This document shows, one piece after another, positions 23,061 to 30,514 of a stretch of 43,581 nt of DNA. The notes below the pieces were generated by a model that saw only the letters and a list, made by a program, of their open reading frames with translations, had not been told where the DNA came from and ran no database searches. The first letter of the stretch is position 1. Every line of letters starts with the position of its first letter. Position numbers and translations under genes: made by a program. Origin of the DNA: Streptomyces spiralis (lineage in GTDB: Bacteria; Actinomycetota; Actinomycetes; Streptomycetales; Streptomycetaceae); NCBI RefSeq assembly GCF_014654675.1, contig NZ_BNBC01000043.1, positions 39,946 through 83,526 of the forward strand, written 5' to 3'.

Positions 23061-24233
23061 GTGCCGCACCTCGATGTCACCCGCCTTCGCCTGCCCACGG
23101 GTCCGCGTGCCGACATGGCGCTCGCCGGGCTCGTACTGGTGCTGACGGGGGTGGCCGAGGGGCAGCGCCTTGGCTCGGACCGGGACGCGAACGCCTCGGT
23201 GATCGGCTCCTGGTTCCTGGCTGTGGCGGTGTGTGCGGCGTTGCTGCTGCGCCGCCGCCACCCGGTCGCGGTGGGCTGGTTCACGGTGCTCGGCACGGGC
23301 GCCTACTACCTGCTGAGCACGGTCGACGGCCCGCTGGTGGTGATCCCGATCGCCGCGCTGTACGCGCTGGCGGCCCGGGGGCGGATCCAGGTGTCGGTCG
23401 CCTTGGCCGCGGTCATGGTCATCGGCGTGGGCGCGGGCGCGCTCGTCGGCACAGGTGACGTCACCGGCACGGCGGTCTTCATGCTGACGGGCTGGCTGGT
23501 CGCGGTGGTGGCGCTGGGCGCGATGCGCCACGACCGGCTCGCCTACGCCGAGGAACACGCCAGACTCCGCACCACCCAGGAGCGACTGCGCATCGCCCGC
23601 GAACTGCACGACGTCATCGGCCACACCATGTCGGTGATCCACGTACAGGCGTCCTCCGCCCTGCACCGGCTGCCGAAGAACCCCGACCTGGCACAAGAAG
23701 CGCTGACCGCCATCAAGCAGAGCAGCAAGGACGGCCTGCAGGACCTGCGCGCCACGCTGGGTGTACTGCGTCAGGTCGACGAAGAAGCTCCGACCACGCC
23801 CTCACCGGGGCTGTCCCGGATCGACGAGGTGATCTCCTCGGCAACCCGTGCGGACCTGGACGTACGCATCGTGCGGAGCGGCGTCCGCGCACCGCCGCTC
23901 CCCGCAGCGGTGGACCTCGCCGCCTTTCGCATCGTGCAGGAATCGCTGACCAATGCCGTCCGGCACAGTGGCGCCCGGCACGTCGTCGTCGACATCCACC
24001 ACGGCGAGCGGGAAGTGACGCTCTGCGTCACGGACGACGGTCACGGCGCGGCCCGCACCGGACACGGCAGCGGCATCGCGGGCATGACCGAACGGGCACG
24101 CGCCCTGGGCGGAACACTGAACGCCGGGCCCGGCCCTGCGGGCGGGTTCGCCGTCCGGGCCCGGCTACCGTTCTCGGATCACCACGAGCCGATCGGCGGA
24201 GCAGTTGATGATCAGGATCTTGCTGGCGGATGA
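23061..24233 (+). CDS. Two-component sensor histidine kinase (NarL/DesK type)
   Basis: 390 aa. Four or five N-terminal transmembrane helices (about 18-150) are followed by a HisKA_3 dimerisation domain with the phosphoacceptor H183 in ARELHDVIGHTMSVI, and an HATPase_c domain with N-box QESLTNAVRHSGA and G-boxes DDGHG and GSGIAGMTERA. There is almost no extracellular loop, so it probably senses membrane or intramembrane stress. The GTG start at 23061 is chosen for coding pattern; the ribosome binding site is weak. It overlaps the response regulator by 26 nt. Confidence 0.9.
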   Translation: MPHLDVTRLRLPTGPRADMALAGLVLVLTGVAEGQRLGSDRDANASVIGSWFLAVAVCAALLLRRRHPVAVGWFTVLGTGAYYLLSTVDGPLVVIPIAALYALAARGRIQVSVALAAVMVIGVGAGALVGTGDVTGTAVFMLTGWLVAVVALGAMRHDRLAYAEEHARLRTTQERLRIARELHDVIGHTMSVIHVQASSALHRLPKNPDLAQEALTAIKQSSKDGLQDLRATLGVLRQVDEEAPTTPSPGLSRIDEVISSATRADLDVRIVRSGVRAPPLPAAVDLAAFRIVQESLTNAVRHSGARHVVVDIHHGEREVTLCVTDDGHGAARTGHGSGIAGMTERARALGGTLNAGPGPAGGFAVRARLPFSDHHEPIGGAVDDQDLAGG

Positions 24234-24879
24234 CCAGCGCCTCCTGCGTGCGGGGATCCGCGGCATCCTCGACGACGAGGACGACCTGCACGTGGCCGCC
24301 GAGGCCGCCGACGGGCGCGCCGCCCTCGCCGCCTGCCGCGAACTGCGGCCCGACGTGGTGTTGATGGACATCCGCATGCCCGGCATGGACGGCCTCGAGG
24401 CCGCCCGCCGCATCGCCGCCGACGAGCAACTGGCGGCAGTGAAGGTGGTGATGCTGACGACCTTCGACCTCGACGAGTACGTTTACGGGGCCCTGCGCGC
24501 CGGCGCCACGGGCTTCCTCCTCAAGGACACCGAACCGGCCGAACTCCTGCACGCGGTGCGTGTCGCCGCGCGAGGCGACGCGCTCATCAGCCCCTCCGTC
24601 ACCCGCCGGCTCATCGCCGAATTCGCCGACCGCCCGGACAACGCACGTGAACCCGATCAGCGCCTCGACGCACTGACCAGCCGCGAACGGGAAGTCATGC
24701 GGCTGATCGCCGCCGGCCGCACCAACGACGAAATCGCCAGGCAACTGGTGGTCTCCCCACTGACCGCGAAGACCCACGTCAGCCGCATCATGGCCAAACT
24801 CGGTGCCCGGGACAGGTCCCAGGTCGTGGTCATGGCCTACGAGTACCGCATGGTCAGCCCCGGCTGGCTCACGGACTGA
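24208..24879 (+). CDS. NarL/LuxR-family response regulator
   Basis: 223 aa. The receiver domain begins MIRILLADDQ, with phosphoacceptor D54 (VVLMDIRMPG), the conserved Thr (LTTFD) and Lys (LLKD). The C-terminal LuxR-type HTH is LTSREREVMRLIAAGRTNDE through TAKTHVSRIMAKL. The ATG at 24208 has GGAG 6 nt before it; a TTG 3 nt upstream is poorer. It is coupled to the kinase and probably acts at the inverted repeat 22945-22970 to control the divergent MMPL exporter. Confidence 0.93.
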   Translation: MIRILLADDQRLLRAGIRGILDDEDDLHVAAEAADGRAALAACRELRPDVVLMDIRMPGMDGLEAARRIAADEQLAAVKVVMLTTFDLDEYVYGALRAGATGFLLKDTEPAELLHAVRVAARGDALISPSVTRRLIAEFADRPDNAREPDQRLDALTSREREVMRLIAAGRTNDEIARQLVVSPLTAKTHVSRIMAKLGARDRSQVVVMAYEYRMVSPGWLTD

Positions 24880-24957
24880 AACCACGCCTGCCGCCGGCCG
24901 GGAGTCACCTGCAGCAGGTCCACCACTCGTCGCGCGTGCGCGAGACCCTACGTTGAA

Positions 24958-24980
24958 GGCGGCCGCACGTCACGGCCGCC
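24958..24980. terminator. Bidirectional terminator hairpin
   Basis: GGCGGCCG (24958-24965) and CGGCCGCC (24973-24980) pair perfectly around a 7-nt loop, between the convergent response-regulator and dapD genes. Confidence 0.65.
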
Positions 24981-24985
24981 CGTGG

Positions 24986-25975
24986 TCAGTTGTGGCTGTG
25001 CAGGACCTCGTTCAGGCCGCCCCAGACCGCGTTGTTCGGGCGGGCCTCGACCGTGCCGGTGACCGAGTTGCGGCGGAAGAGGATGTTGGAGGCGCCGGAG
25101 AGCTCGCGGGCCTTGACGATCTGGCCGTCGGGCATGGTCACGCGAGTGCCCGCGGTGATGTAGAGGCCGGCCTCGACGACGCACTCGTCGCCGAGCGCGA
25201 TGCCCACGCCCGCCTCGGCGCCGACCAGGCAGCGCTCGCCGATGGAGATGATCACGTTGCCGCCGCCGGAGAGCGTGCCCATGGTGGAGGCGCCGCCGCC
25301 GATGTCCGAGCCGTCGCCGACCACGACGCCGGCGGAGATGCGGCCCTCGACCATGGAGGTGCCGAGGGTGCCGGCGTTGAAGTTGACGAAGCCCTCGTGC
25401 ATCACGGTGGTGCCCTCGGCGAGGTGCGCGCCGAGGCGGACCCGGTCGGCGTCGGCGATCCGCACGCCCTTGGGGGCGACGTAGTCCGTCATGCGCGGGA
25501 ACTTGTCGATGGAGGTCACCTGGAGGTGCAGGCCCTCGGCGCGGGCGTTGAGCCGCACCTTCTCGATGTCGTCGACGGCGACCGGGCCGAGCGACGTCCA
25601 GGCGACGTTGGCGAGGTGGCCGAAGATGCCGTCCAGGCTCTGGCCGTGCGGCTTGACCAGGCGGTGCGAGAGCAGGTGCAGACGGAGGTAGACGTCGTGC
25701 GCGTCGAGCGGCTTCTCGTCGAGCGAGGCGATGACCGTGCGGACCGCGACCACCTCGACGCCACGGCGGGCGTCCGGGCCGATCGCCGCGGCCGCGCCGC
25801 CGCCGAGCAGCTCCGCGGCCCGCTCGGCGGACAGCCGCTCGGTACCGGCCGGGCCGGGCTCGTCCGTCAGCTCGGGCGCGGGGTACCAGGTGTCGAGAAC
25901 GGTGCCGTCGGAGGCGATCGTGGCAAGCCCGGCGGCCACGGCGCCGGTGGTGCGAAGAGCAGTCGTGTCGGTCAT
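24986..25975 (-). CDS. dapD: 2,3,4,5-tetrahydropyridine-2,6-dicarboxylate N-succinyltransferase
   Basis: 329-aa acyltransferase that succinylates tetrahydrodipicolinate in lysine/diaminopimelate synthesis. The C-terminal two thirds show left-handed beta-helix hexapeptide periodicity (VRIADADRVRLGAHLAEGTT, then VVVGDGSDIGGG and VGAEAGVGIALGDECVV). The segment MHEGFVNFNAGTLG is the diagnostic catalytic region of actinobacterial DapD. It is monocistronic and convergent with the response regulator. Confidence 0.92.
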   Translation of the reverse strand: MTDTTALRTTGAVAAGLATIASDGTVLDTWYPAPELTDEPGPAGTERLSAERAAELLGGGAAAAIGPDARRGVEVVAVRTVIASLDEKPLDAHDVYLRLHLLSHRLVKPHGQSLDGIFGHLANVAWTSLGPVAVDDIEKVRLNARAEGLHLQVTSIDKFPRMTDYVAPKGVRIADADRVRLGAHLAEGTTVMHEGFVNFNAGTLGTSMVEGRISAGVVVGDGSDIGGGASTMGTLSGGGNVIISIGERCLVGAEAGVGIALGDECVVEAGLYITAGTRVTMPDGQIVKARELSGASNILFRRNSVTGTVEARPNNAVWGGLNEVLHSHN

Positions 25976-26465
25976 AGGGGAAACCTAACCGGCGGGGGGC
26001 CGGGGAGGCGAACCAGTGGGGCTGCGTCTCAGGTGGCGGGCGGCGGACGGGCCGGGGGCGTGCGCCTTGGAGCCGCCGGGGGCGGGAGGCGGAGCGGCCG
26101 GGTTGGTGGGCGCGCGCCAAAGCCGCCGGGCGACGCGCGCGAGGACCCGCCCGGGCCACGCGCGCGAGGTCCGGGTCAGGCCACGCGCGGCAAGCGCCTC
26201 GCCAGGTGACCGGCGCGAGATTTCCGTCAGGTCGCGGGTACTGGGCAGACGGCAAGCACGAGGGCCCGTCGGATGGCGGGCACGAGCGCTGTGACACCTA
26301 CGGCCGACAGGACCCCTCAGGTGCCGCCACGAACGCTGTGACATGACGGGGGCGAAGCGATCTGTCAGGCACCGGGTGGCAGGACCCCCGCCAGGCGACG
26401 GGCACCGGCACACCGTCGGACGGCCGTCGCGTGCACGCCACCGTGTGAGGGTGTGGAAGCACGCC
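25976..26465. repeat. 490-bp gene-free region with degenerate 23-25-bp tandem repeats
   Basis: ACGCGCGCGAGG recurs at 26133 and 26158, with a shorter ACGCGCGG at 26183 in the same 25-bp step, and the fourth unit (26208-26232) keeps GCGCGAG and TCAGGT. Further right, CACGARCGCTGTGACA recurs at 26281 and 26328, and CACGAGGG at 26257, giving a 23-24-bp step. The whole segment looks like a decayed minisatellite. No credible gene was seen in it. Confidence 0.5.
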
Positions 26466-27695
26466 TCAGGCACCAGGCGCGGGCTCAGCCGCGTGTTCCG
26501 GGGTGGGGTGTCGGTCGCGTCGTTGGCCGCGCGCGGGCGTCCGCAGTCGGCCGGCCGCCAGCACCGCGCAGCCGGCCGCCGCGCCGAAGGCCGTGCACAG
26601 CGGCCAGAGGAGTTCTGGCGCCGCGGCGTACAGTGCACCGCCGAGGGGCGCGGCCAGCACCATGCCGCTGATGGACACGCCGGCGTACAGGGACTGGAAG
26701 CGGCCCTGGACATGCTCCGGTGCCTGGTCGGCGACGTAGGCGGTCGCGGTGGTCTTGTAGAGCAGCTCGCCCAGGGTGAGCAGCGTCATCGCCACGACGG
26801 CGGTGGTGGTCGCGGCGCCGAGGAGCAGCGCGCCGAAGCCCGCGGCGACGAGCAGCAGCCCGCAGCCGACGACGGGCAGGGGCGAGCGGCGGCGCAGCGC
26901 GAGCGCGGTGGGCAGTTCCAGGCACAGCAGGACGCCGCCGTTGACGGCGAGCAGGGAACCGTACAGGCGGGTGTCCATGCCGTGGTCGGCGAGGAAGACC
27001 GGGAAGGTGGAGTACTGCTGCCGGTACACGACGTCGATGACGACGATCGCCGCCAGCAGCACCAGCACGGCCGGCCGCGCCCGGAGCTGCGGCCACACGC
27101 CGCCCGCGTCATGGCCCTTGCGGACCCGCCGGATCCCGTGGGCGGGCACCACCCGGGCGGTCCAGCAGGCGAGAGCGAGGCTGCCGAGCCCGTCGGCGAC
27201 GTACAGCCAGTCGTAGGAGAACCGGGTGGCCACCAGTGCGCCGAGCACCGGGCCGACGGTGAACCCCCCGTTGGCCGCGGCCCGCACCACGGCGAACGCG
27301 GGCCGGCGGGCCCCCTCGGGCACGATGGCCGCGACGAGTGCGGAGTTGGCGGCGCGCTGCACCCCGGAGGCGTACTCGCACAGGGGCAGCGTGAGGAACA
27401 GCGCGGTGGTCGGGAGCACCGGCACGGCGGCCAGCAGCAGTCCGGAGGCGGCTGCCGAGGCCAGCAGCACCCGCCGGTGCCCGAGCCGGTCCCCGTACCA
27501 GCCGCCGGTGAAGTTGCCCGCGACGAGCCCCACTCCCCCGGCTCCGCTGAGCAGCCCCGCCTCGCCCACGCCCAGCCCGCGCGGCCCGGTCAGATAGAGG
27601 AACAGGTAGACGAACCCGACGCTCACCACCATGTTGACGAACGTTCCGGCGGCCAGCAGCCACACCGTCCGCGGTACTTCCCGCAGCGTCCGCAC
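26466..27695 (-). CDS. MFS-family efflux transporter
   Basis: 409 aa with 12 predicted transmembrane helices. The first loop has GGWYGDRLGHRRVLL, the major facilitator signature between helices 2 and 3, and the central loop carries basic residues (HGIRRVRKGHD). The GTG at 27695 is chosen because GGAGGG lies just upstream and the first helix begins soon after; the frame stays open much further upstream with no transporter homology. It is divergent from the HxlR-peroxiredoxin gene across 118 bp containing an inverted repeat, so it is probably regulated by it and may export a reactive or quinone-like compound. Substrate unknown. Confidence 0.88.
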   Translation of the reverse strand: MRTLREVPRTVWLLAAGTFVNMVVSVGFVYLFLYLTGPRGLGVGEAGLLSGAGGVGLVAGNFTGGWYGDRLGHRRVLLASAAASGLLLAAVPVLPTTALFLTLPLCEYASGVQRAANSALVAAIVPEGARRPAFAVVRAAANGGFTVGPVLGALVATRFSYDWLYVADGLGSLALACWTARVVPAHGIRRVRKGHDAGGVWPQLRARPAVLVLLAAIVVIDVVYRQQYSTFPVFLADHGMDTRLYGSLLAVNGGVLLCLELPTALALRRRSPLPVVGCGLLLVAAGFGALLLGAATTTAVVAMTLLTLGELLYKTTATAYVADQAPEHVQGRFQSLYAGVSISGMVLAAPLGGALYAAAPELLWPLCTAFGAAAGCAVLAAGRLRTPARGQRRDRHPTPEHAAEPAPGA

Positions 27696-27738
27696 CCGTC
27701 CCCCTCCGTGCCCACACCCGCGACCGAGTGACCGAGTG

Positions 27739-27755
27739 AGTTCCTTTTGGGAACT
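27739..27755. promoter_or_regulatory. Inverted repeat AGTTCC-N5-GGAACT, probable HxlR-type operator
   Basis: Perfect 6-bp arms at 27739-27744 and 27750-27755 lie between the divergent MFS and HxlR-peroxiredoxin genes. HxlR regulators commonly bind short dyads of this kind in their own promoters. Two ACCGAGTG repeats sit just to the left. Confidence 0.55.
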
Positions 27756-27813
27756 GACTATGTCAGCATGGCAGCCTCGGGTCAACGTGCTGACGGACGA
27801 AGGGACGAGGGTC

Positions 27814-28749
27814 ATGGCCCGCAGGACGAGCCTTGAGGACGCCACCTGCGCCATCGCGCAGGCCCTGGACGTCGTCGGCGACTGGTGGACCCTGCTGATC
27901 GTGCGCGACACGGCGCGCGGCGTACGCCGCTTCGACGAGCTGCAACGCGAACTCGGCCTGTCCCGCAAGGTGCTGACCGAGCGGCTGCGCCTCCTCGTCG
28001 AGGCGGACGTGCTCACCCGGGTGCCGTACCAGGAGCGGCCCGTGCGCCACGAGTACCACCTCACCGCCCGCGGTCGCGCCCTGCTGCCCGTCCTCGTCGC
28101 CCTCCAGGACTGGGGGGACGCCTGGATCCTGGGCGACGGCCGCACGACCGCGACGGCCGAGGAGGCCTCCGCGGAGGCCCGGCGGGTCCACGAACTGGCG
28201 GGAACCCGGATTCCCGAGCTGAAACTGCTGGACGCCGAGGGGACGGCGCGCGACCCGGTCGCCGCGCACACCCCGTACACCGTCCTCTACTGCTTCCCCG
28301 GCGCCTACGCCCGCGCCGACGCCTACCCTCCGGGCTGGTCGGAGATCCCCGGGACCCCCGGCTGCACCCTGGAGTCCTGCACCTACCGCGACCGGCTCGC
28401 CGAGTTCGCCGCGGCCGGCGCCACGGTGCACGGTGTCTCCACCCAACGCCCGGACGAGCAGCGGGCGTTCGCGGCGAAGGAGCGGCTCGGCTTTCCGCTG
28501 CTGTCCGACGCCGACCTGTCCCTGATCGCCGCCCTGCGCCTGCCGACGTTCCGCGCGGCCGGTACCGGCCGCCTCAAGCGGCTCACCCTGGTCGTCGACC
28601 GCGAGCGTGTCGTACGGAGCGTGCAGTACCCGATCACGGACGTGGCGGGCAGTGTCGACGCGGCCCTCGAGACGGTCAGGCGTCTGAACCAGGGGGACCC
28701 TGACGAGGACGTTTCGGGCAAGGGCGAGCGGACGGACCCGGTGGAATGA
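27814..28749 (+). CDS. HxlR-type regulator fused to a PrxQ/BCP-type peroxiredoxin domain
   Basis: 311 aa with two clear parts. Residues about 8-105 are an HxlR winged helix (ALDVVGDWWTLLIVRD, FDELQRELGLSRKVLTERL, then the wing RPVRHEYHLTARG), including a Cys at position 12 where redox-sensing HxlR proteins have their sensor cysteine. Residues about 130-290 are a thioredoxin-fold peroxiredoxin with TPGCTLESCTYRD: C184 in the peroxidatic position and C189 five residues later, the PrxQ spacing. Further on, LGFPLLSDADLSLIAALRL and TLVVDRERVV are standard. The ATG at 27814 has GAAGGGA and GAGG upstream; an in-frame ATG at 27760 would overlap promoter sequence. It is divergent from an MFS exporter. 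The 3' end overlaps the convergent TetR gene by 74 nt. Confidence 0.88.
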   Translation: MARRTSLEDATCAIAQALDVVGDWWTLLIVRDTARGVRRFDELQRELGLSRKVLTERLRLLVEADVLTRVPYQERPVRHEYHLTARGRALLPVLVALQDWGDAWILGDGRTTATAEEASAEARRVHELAGTRIPELKLLDAEGTARDPVAAHTPYTVLYCFPGAYARADAYPPGWSEIPGTPGCTLESCTYRDRLAEFAAAGATVHGVSTQRPDEQRAFAAKERLGFPLLSDADLSLIAALRLPTFRAAGTGRLKRLTLVVDRERVVRSVQYPITDVAGSVDAALETVRRLNQGDPDEDVSGKGERTDPVE

Positions 28750-29275
28750 CCCGGGCGAGCACCTCGCGCGCGTAGTCCTCGTCGTACGGCGTGTCCGTGA
28801 GCAGTACCTGGAGGCAGATGCCGTCCATCAGGGCCACCAGAGCCCGCGCCGTCAGCGGGTCGGTGTGGTGGGACAGGAGGGCGGCCAGCTCTTCGGCCCA
28901 CTCGGCGGCCACGGGGCGCAGGGCGGGGCGGCGCAGGGCGGCGAGGTAGAGCTCGTACTCCAGCTCGACGCCGGTGCGGTCGCCCGCCAGCCACTCCCCC
29001 ATCAGGCCGGCGAGTTCCGTGGCCAGGTCCGTGTGCGGGTCGGTCAGCCCGCCGCGGGTCGCGACCGCCTTGGCGAAGCCCTCTTCCGCCTGGCGCAGCG
29101 CGGCGACCAGGAGGTCGTCCAGGGTGGCGAAGTGGTACGTCGTGGAGCCCAGCGGGACGTCGGCCTCCGCCGCGACCGAGCGGTGGCTCAGGCCGGCGAT
29201 GCCCTGCCGTCCCACCACACGGATCGCCGCGTCGATGATCCGCTGCCGGCGTTCTGGGTCGTAGCGGCGGGCCAT
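28676..29275 (-). CDS. TetR-family transcriptional regulator of the SMR pump
   Basis: 199 aa. The N-terminal HTH runs RRQRIIDAAIRVVGRQGIAG then LSHRSVAAEADVPLGSTTYHF, a standard TetR domain; the C-terminal ligand domain ends in a basic, Pro-rich tail. The ATG at 29275 overlaps the stop of the SMR gene upstream (TGATG), so pump and regulator form one operon. Its last 74 nt are antisense to the end of the HxlR-peroxiredoxin gene. Confidence 0.9.
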   Translation of the reverse strand: MARRYDPERRQRIIDAAIRVVGRQGIAGLSHRSVAAEADVPLGSTTYHFATLDDLLVAALRQAEEGFAKAVATRGGLTDPHTDLATELAGLMGEWLAGDRTGVELEYELYLAALRRPALRPVAAEWAEELAALLSHHTDPLTARALVALMDGICLQVLLTDTPYDEDYAREVLARVIPPGPSARPCPKRPRQGPPGSDA

Positions 29276-29595
29276 CAGTGGGCTCCGCCCAGGTTCAGCA
29301 CCACCACTCCGCCGATGATCAGCACGATCCCGGCGACCTTGGCCGTGCTCAGGCCCTCCCCGAAGAGGACCAGGCCGAGCGCGGCGACGGCCGCCGTGCC
29401 GATTCCGGCCCAGATGGCGTAGGCCGTGCCGATGGCGACGCTCTTGAGGGTCTGGGCCAGCAGGAAGAAGGACAGTACGTAGCCGACGAGGGTGACCAGG
29501 GACGGTCCGAGTCTGCTGAAGCCGTCGCTGTACTTCATGGCCGTCGTGGCGGCGACTTCGGCGGTGATGGCGCCCGCGAGCATCACATATCCCAT
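29275..29595 (-). CDS. Small multidrug resistance (SMR) efflux protein
   Basis: 106 aa with four transmembrane helices. Glu13 in AITAEVAATTAMKYSDGF is the conserved membrane carboxylate that couples proton and drug binding. Further signatures are AYAIWAGIGTAAVA and the GLVLFGE turn. SMR pumps export quaternary ammonium or guanidinium compounds as dimers. It is co-transcribed with the TetR regulator and preceded 22 bp upstream by an inverted repeat. Confidence 0.92.
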   Translation of the reverse strand: MGYVMLAGAITAEVAATTAMKYSDGFSRLGPSLVTLVGYVLSFFLLAQTLKSVAIGTAYAIWAGIGTAAVAALGLVLFGEGLSTAKVAGIVLIIGGVVVLNLGGAH

Positions 29596-29617
29596 GGCGG
29601 GAGCCTAACGAGTGTTG

Positions 29618-29631
29618 TGTACGGGCGTACA
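29618..29631. promoter_or_regulatory. Inverted repeat TGTAC-N4-GTACA, probable TetR operator
   Basis: TGTACGGGCGTACA is a perfect 5-bp-arm dyad 22 bp before the SMR start. TGTACGnnCGTACA dyads are typical TetR operators, so the regulator of this operon probably binds here. Confidence 0.6.
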
Positions 29632-29642
29632 TATCGGCGGGA

Positions 29643-29680
29643 CGAAAACGGCGAGGTCCGTGCGGACCTCGCCGTTTTCG
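29643..29680. terminator. Strong terminator of the suf operon
   Basis: Perfect 18-bp arms CGAAAACGGCGAGGTCCG (29643-29660) and its complement (29663-29680) around a two-base loop, with A/T at the stem base, lie 22 nt after the last suf gene on the minus strand. Confidence 0.9.
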
Positions 29681-29702
29681 TGCGTCGGACGTTGAACTTC
29701 CG

Positions 29703-30035
29703 TCAGACGTTGAAGCCGAGCGCGCGCAGCTGCTCGCGGCCGTCGTCGGTGATCTTGTCGGGACCCCACGGCGGCATCCAGACCCAGTTGATGCGCAGCT
29801 CGTTGACGAGGCCCTCCGTGGCGGACTTGGCCTGGTCCTCGATGACGTCCGTCAGCGGGCAGGCCGCCGACGTCAGGGTCATGTCGACGGTCGCGATGTT
29901 CGACTCGTCGATGTGGATGCCGTAGATCAGGCCGAGGTTGACGACGTCGATGCCCAGCTCCGGGTCGACGACGTCCATCAGGGCCTCGCGGAGCTCCTCC
30001 TCGGAGACCGGCTTCAGTTCTGCGGTGTCGGTCAT
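29703..30035 (-). CDS. sufT: SufT-like (DUF59/MIP18) Fe-S maturation protein
   Basis: 110 aa. DPELGIDVVNLGLIYG and TLTSAACPLTDVI are the DUF59 hallmarks, with the conserved Cys. Members help deliver or mature Fe-S clusters. The ATG at 30035 overlaps the SufU stop (ATGA), so it is the last gene of the suf operon. A longer reading upstream is just the SufU frame shadow. Confidence 0.88.
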   Translation of the reverse strand: MTDTAELKPVSEEELREALMDVVDPELGIDVVNLGLIYGIHIDESNIATVDMTLTSAACPLTDVIEDQAKSATEGLVNELRINWVWMPPWGPDKITDDGREQLRALGFNV

Positions 30036-30493
30036 GCCGTCTTCCTTTCGGCGCCGTCCAGTGCCTGGGCCGTCGCGTCCTTCCAGGCCATCCAGCTCAG
30101 CAGGGCGCACTTGACCCGGGCCGGGTACTTGGACACCCCGGCGAACGCGACCGCGTCCTCCAGGACGTCCTCCATCGCGTCGTCGGGCTCGATCCTGCCC
30201 TTGGACTGCATCAGTTCCAGGAAGGTCTCCTGGATCTTCTGCGCCTCGGCGAGCTCCTTGCCGACGAGGAGCTCGTTGAGCACGGAGGCCGAGGCCTGGC
30301 TGATGGAGCAGCCCTGGCCCTCGTACGAGACGTCCTTGATCGTCGTGCCGTCGTACTTCACGCGAAGGGTGATCTCGTCGCCGCACGTCGGGTTCACGTG
30401 GTGCACCTCGGCGTCGCCATCCCGAAGACCACGCCCGTGCGGGTTCTTGTAGTGGTCCAGGATGACGTCCTGGTACATGGAGTCCAGCTTCAT
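30032..30493 (-). CDS. sufU: SufU, zinc-dependent sulfur acceptor/IscU-like protein
   Basis: 153 aa. The three conserved cysteines are C37 (NPTCGD, with D39), C62 (GCSISQAS) and C129 (VKCALL). The region between Cys62 and Cys129 carries the SufU-specific insertion. SufU accepts persulfide sulfur from SufS and passes it to the SufBCD scaffold. It lies 21 nt after sufS and is coupled to sufT. Confidence 0.93.
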   Translation of the reverse strand: MKLDSMYQDVILDHYKNPHGRGLRDGDAEVHHVNPTCGDEITLRVKYDGTTIKDVSYEGQGCSISQASASVLNELLVGKELAEAQKIQETFLELMQSKGRIEPDDAMEDVLEDAVAFAGVSKYPARVKCALLSWMAWKDATAQALDGAERKTA

Positions 30494-30514
30494 GCGATCG
30501 CTCGTCCCGTCCCG

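Noticed and set aside
26016..26294. Arg-rich plus-strand frame in the dapD-MFS gap
   Set aside because: Composition reflects GC-rich repeats; no ribosome binding site and no conserved-looking segment.
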